Shown piece after piece: positions 61,663 to 64,000 of a stretch of DNA of 64,000 nucleotides (its first letter is position 1; each line of letters begins with the position of its first letter). Below the pieces are notes generated by a model, which saw only the letters and a program-made list of their open reading frames with translations, made no database searches and was not told the origin of the DNA. Origin of the DNA: Deltaproteobacteria bacterium (GTDB taxonomy: Bacteria > Myxococcota_A > Polyangia > DRWM01 > JAAZOP01); NCBI GenBank assembly GCA_016218765.1, contig JACRCZ010000011.1:1-64000 (forward strand). The letters run 5' to 3'. The translations under genes were made by a program, and so were the position numbers.

Positions 61663-64000
61663 CTAGAGCCCGACGGCCTCACGCTCCTCGCTCACGGAGA
61701 ACCGCAACAGGTCGCGCGCGGAAGCGGAGAGGCGCAGGGCCTCGCGAAGGTCGGGTGCGGCGGCGGCCTCCGGCGCCTCGCGGCGCGCGGCGAAGCGCAC
61801 GGCGACGTCGAGCGCGTCGGAGAGGACGAGGCCGATCCGGTCCGCCCCGCGCTCGACGCCGGCCAGCAGGGCCTCCGGCTTCTCCAGCGGCTGCTCGACG
61901 CACGCCGCGGCCAGGGGATCCAGCGTCCGGCGGATGCGCCGGGGAAGGTCCCGGTCCAGGCGCTGCGTCAGCTCGGCGACGCGCTCCTCGGTCGCACCCG
62001 ACACGGCGACGGTCGCGCCGCGCGCGCCGACCGAGAGGCGTACGAGGGCGGCGACGAGCGTGGCCAGCTCGCCCGCGGCCAGTTTGTCCACGAGGTGCAG
62101 GCCGAGGGCGATCTTCCCCAGGGTCCTGCCGAGCTGGAAGATCTGTTCGCCGACAGGAGCGTCGGCCAGCTCCCGCGGCAGGACGAGCACCGGCCGCGCC
62201 TCCGGCTCGGCGAACGCGCCCTTGACGGGGTCGACGGCGGCCATGTACGCCGGGACGTCCTCCAGTCCGACCGCGCGGGACACCGCCTCGATCGCCGCGC
62301 CCAGCCCGCCGCCGGCGGGCGAGCGGCCGCCGCCCAGTCGGTCGCGTTTCGTGGCCCCGTGGACCTCGAGGTCGGTGGCGAAGAGCACGCCGATGGCGGG
62401 GGCCACGAGGGCGAGGAGGTCCGCGGCCGGGTGCGTCGCCGCGGCCGGGAGCAGCGCCTTGAGCATCGGGACCGGCAGCGTGAGTCCGGACAGCTCGGCC
62501 ACGGCGCGCGGCCGTCGCCGCGAGAGCATGGTCTGCACGGGCGTGTCCGAATCGCCGAGGCACAGCAGGGCCTGCGCCGCCGAGGCCCCGACCCGGCCCG
62601 CCACTTCGCGCACGTCGAACAGGATGCGGTACGCCTTGCGTTCCAGCGGGTCGTCGGCCAGGACGCCGCGGGCGAGCACGATGGCCTGCCGCGTGTTGCC
62701 CGACTGGGCCTGCAGCTCGGCCAGCTTCAGGCGTGCGGCCCGGTTCTCGCGGTCCAGCTCCACGGCCTTTTCCTGCGCGGCGATGGCACCGGCCGGGTCG
62801 CGCAGGTGGGTCCCCCGCACCTTGGCCAGCTCGAGCAGCAGCGGTGCGTGGCTCTTGCCCAGCCCCGTCCCCGCCGCGGCGATTCGCCGGTCGAGCAGCT
62901 CGGCGATCTCCGTCCACCGCCCGCGCTCGGACCACAGGCGCATCAGTCGCGCGACGGCGCGCATCGAGCCGGTTTCCTCGTCGGCGGCGGCCTTGAGCAC
63001 GGCCACCGCCTCGGCCTCGTCGTCGTAGCCCTCGATCACCAGATCGGCGAGCTGCAGGCGATAGCCCACGCGACTCGACGCCAGGTCCTCGCGCGCGATG
63101 AGTCCCTCGAGGATCTCCCGCGCCTCGCGCCAGCGGGCCTCGCGCCGCAGATGGACGACCAGACGCTCGAGAATCGATGGCGCCTGCGGGAACCTCTCGC
63201 GCGCCTGCTCCAGCACCTCGCGCGCGGAGGCCGTGTCCTGCATCTTGTCCTCGAGGAGCACGGACAGGTGTACCGCGGCCGGCGCCGCCGTCGTCTCGTC
63301 CTCGTCGACGCGCAGCAGGTGGCGGTAGATCGTCACCGCCTCGTTGTACTGGTCCTCTTCCGCGTACAGGTCGCCCAGGTCGGTGAGGGCCGGGGCGTGG
63401 TTGGGCGAGAGGCGCAGGACGCGGTTGAGGGTGGACACGGCCCCGGCGCGGTCGTCCAGCCGGTCGCGCTGAAGGGTCGACAGCATGTACAGCACCTCGA
63501 CCGCTTCCGCGCGGTCCCCGAGGTCGTCGGCGACGCTGCGGAGCTGCTCGGCCAGCTCGCCCCACGCCTGCCGCTCCCCGAAGAGCCGCACCAGGAGTCC
63601 CATGGCCTCGACGGAATCAGGGCACGCGCGTAACGCCTGGCCGAGCATGTCGGCGGCGCGCCGCCAGCTCTCGGCCGACTCCTCGGCGGCCGTCTCCTCG
63701 GCGGCGTGGACCAGGTGCACGCAGCGCGTCGCGTCGTCCGCGGACGCGTCCGCCAGCCGGCGCAGGTGTTCGGCGCCGATCCGGCCGTGGGTCGCCTCGA
63801 CCAGCGCGGTCCAGAGGCTCACCGCGGGAAGGGACGACGGATCCAGCTCCGCGGCCCGCCGCGCCCGCTCGGTCGCCTCCGTCAGCCGGCCGGCGCGGGC
63901 CAGCCAGTCGGCGAGGCGGACAAGGCGCGCGGCCTGCGCCGCGCGCTGTTCCTGGTTTTCGGTTGTTGCTTCCTGGTCCGGAGGTGCGCCGAGGTCCGAA
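61663..64000 (-). CDS. Large TPR protein, 5' end outside the window
   Basis: The frame is open from the stop at 61663 to the window edge, so the start lies beyond 64000; at least 778 residues are visible. The upstream part already reads as TPR (LVRLADWLARAGRLTEATERARRAAELDP). The body contains many 34-residue-type helices (NRVLRLSPNHAPALTDLGDLYAEEDQYNEAVTIYRHLLRVD). GTG 63822 could serve as an internal start but would cut a TPR. The last 250 residues (about from VLLARRRPRAV) are Ala/Leu-rich with a possible extra domain resembling those in Myxococcota TPR proteins. A TTGG-type repeat lies at 63945-63978 inside the frame (ATTENQEQ). The role is unknown. Confidence 0.82.
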   Translation of the reverse strand, partial: SDLGAPPDQEATTENQEQRAAQAARLVRLADWLARAGRLTEATERARRAAELDPSSLPAVSLWTALVEATHGRIGAEHLRRLADASADDATRCVHLVHAAEETAAEESAESWRRAADMLGQALRACPDSVEAMGLLVRLFGERQAWGELAEQLRSVADDLGDRAEAVEVLYMLSTLQRDRLDDRAGAVSTLNRVLRLSPNHAPALTDLGDLYAEEDQYNEAVTIYRHLLRVDEDETTAAPAAVHLSVLLEDKMQDTASAREVLEQARERFPQAPSILERLVVHLRREARWREAREILEGLIAREDLASSRVGYRLQLADLVIEGYDDEAEAVAVLKAAADEETGSMRAVARLMRLWSERGRWTEIAELLDRRIAAAGTGLGKSHAPLLLELAKVRGTHLRDPAGAIAAQEKAVELDRENRAARLKLAELQAQSGNTRQAIVLARGVLADDPLERKAYRILFDVREVAGRVGASAAQALLCLGDSDTPVQTMLSRRRPRAVAELSGLTLPVPMLKALLPAAATHPAADLLALVAPAIGVLFATDLEVHGATKRDRLGGGRSPAGGGLGAAIEAVSRAVGLEDVPAYMAAVDPVKGAFAEPEARPVLVLPRELADAPVGEQIFQLGRTLGKIALGLHLVDKLAAGELATLVAALVRLSVGARGATVAVSGATEERVAELTQRLDRDLPRRIRRTLDPLAAACVEQPLEKPEALLAGVERGADRIGLVLSDALDVAVRFAARREAPEAAAAPDLREALRLSASARDLLRFSVSEEREAVGL

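Overview
The window is very GC-rich chromosomal DNA from a Gram-negative, lipid-A-making bacterium. The gene repertoire looks most like Myxococcota or a related deltaproteobacterial lineage: MopE-like lipoproteins with CNGxDDDCDG repeats, von Willebrand A lipoproteins, membrane-anchored Ser/Thr kinases, IPT/Kelch surface lipoproteins, GTG/TTG starts and GTGA stop-start overlaps. This placement rests on gene content only. I see no rRNA, tRNA, CRISPR array, insertion sequence or phage gene. No gap between genes exceeds about 270 bases.

Layout. 0.1-8.4 kb: rplS, TPR lipoproteins, a MopE-like lipoprotein, a three-domain cNMP-binding/acetate kinase/PduL fusion, and a PAS-GGDEF diguanylate cyclase. 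8.5-13.9 kb: a tight histidine operon hisG-hisC-hisB-hisH-hisF-hisAIE whose last gene fuses three enzymes; hisD is not in the window. 14-16.7 kb: a HAD phosphatase, trpS and two small genes. 16.7-22.9 kb: a TCA block of two tandem isocitrate-dehydrogenase-family genes, citrate synthase and aconitase. 23-31.3 kb: a Ser/Thr kinase, a small outer-membrane-type protein, an esterase lipoprotein with permuted domain order, and a VWA lipoprotein. 29.8-34.8 kb: a GT39/83-like glycosyltransferase and lpxB, a small membrane protein, then pyrK-pyrD. 35-39 kb: two overlapping DUF3857/transglutaminase-like genes, one with and one without the catalytic Cys. 39-44.3 kb: a glycan-related group (polysaccharide deacetylase, PNGase F-like lipoprotein, GH1 lipoprotein). 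44.3-49.6 kb: a PilB/GspE ATPase, a Ycf46-like AAA ATPase and a second Ser/Thr kinase. 49.6-54 kb: a beta-barrel protein and a large IPT/Kelch lipoprotein. 54-59.8 kb: lpdA, sucB, sucA (minus strand). 60-64 kb: a HEAT-repeat protein, an outer-membrane protein with a short tandem repeat, and the 3' part of a large TPR protein cut by the window edge.

Together the genes cover central carbon metabolism (citrate synthase, aconitase, isocitrate and 2-oxoglutarate dehydrogenases, acetyl-CoA/acetate conversion), histidine and pyrimidine synthesis, and a large set of secreted or surface lipoproteins.

Three patterns cut across genes. (1) Short dispersed, normally intergenic repeats have been absorbed into coding sequence: they supply signal-peptide cores, the hisC tail and the sucB interdomain linker. 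(2) Several promoters of the form TTGNCN-16/18-TANNNT sit so close to the start codon that the mRNA would be leaderless or nearly so. (3) Many lipoproteins carry an Asp/Gly/Ala-rich stretch right after the lipobox Cys.
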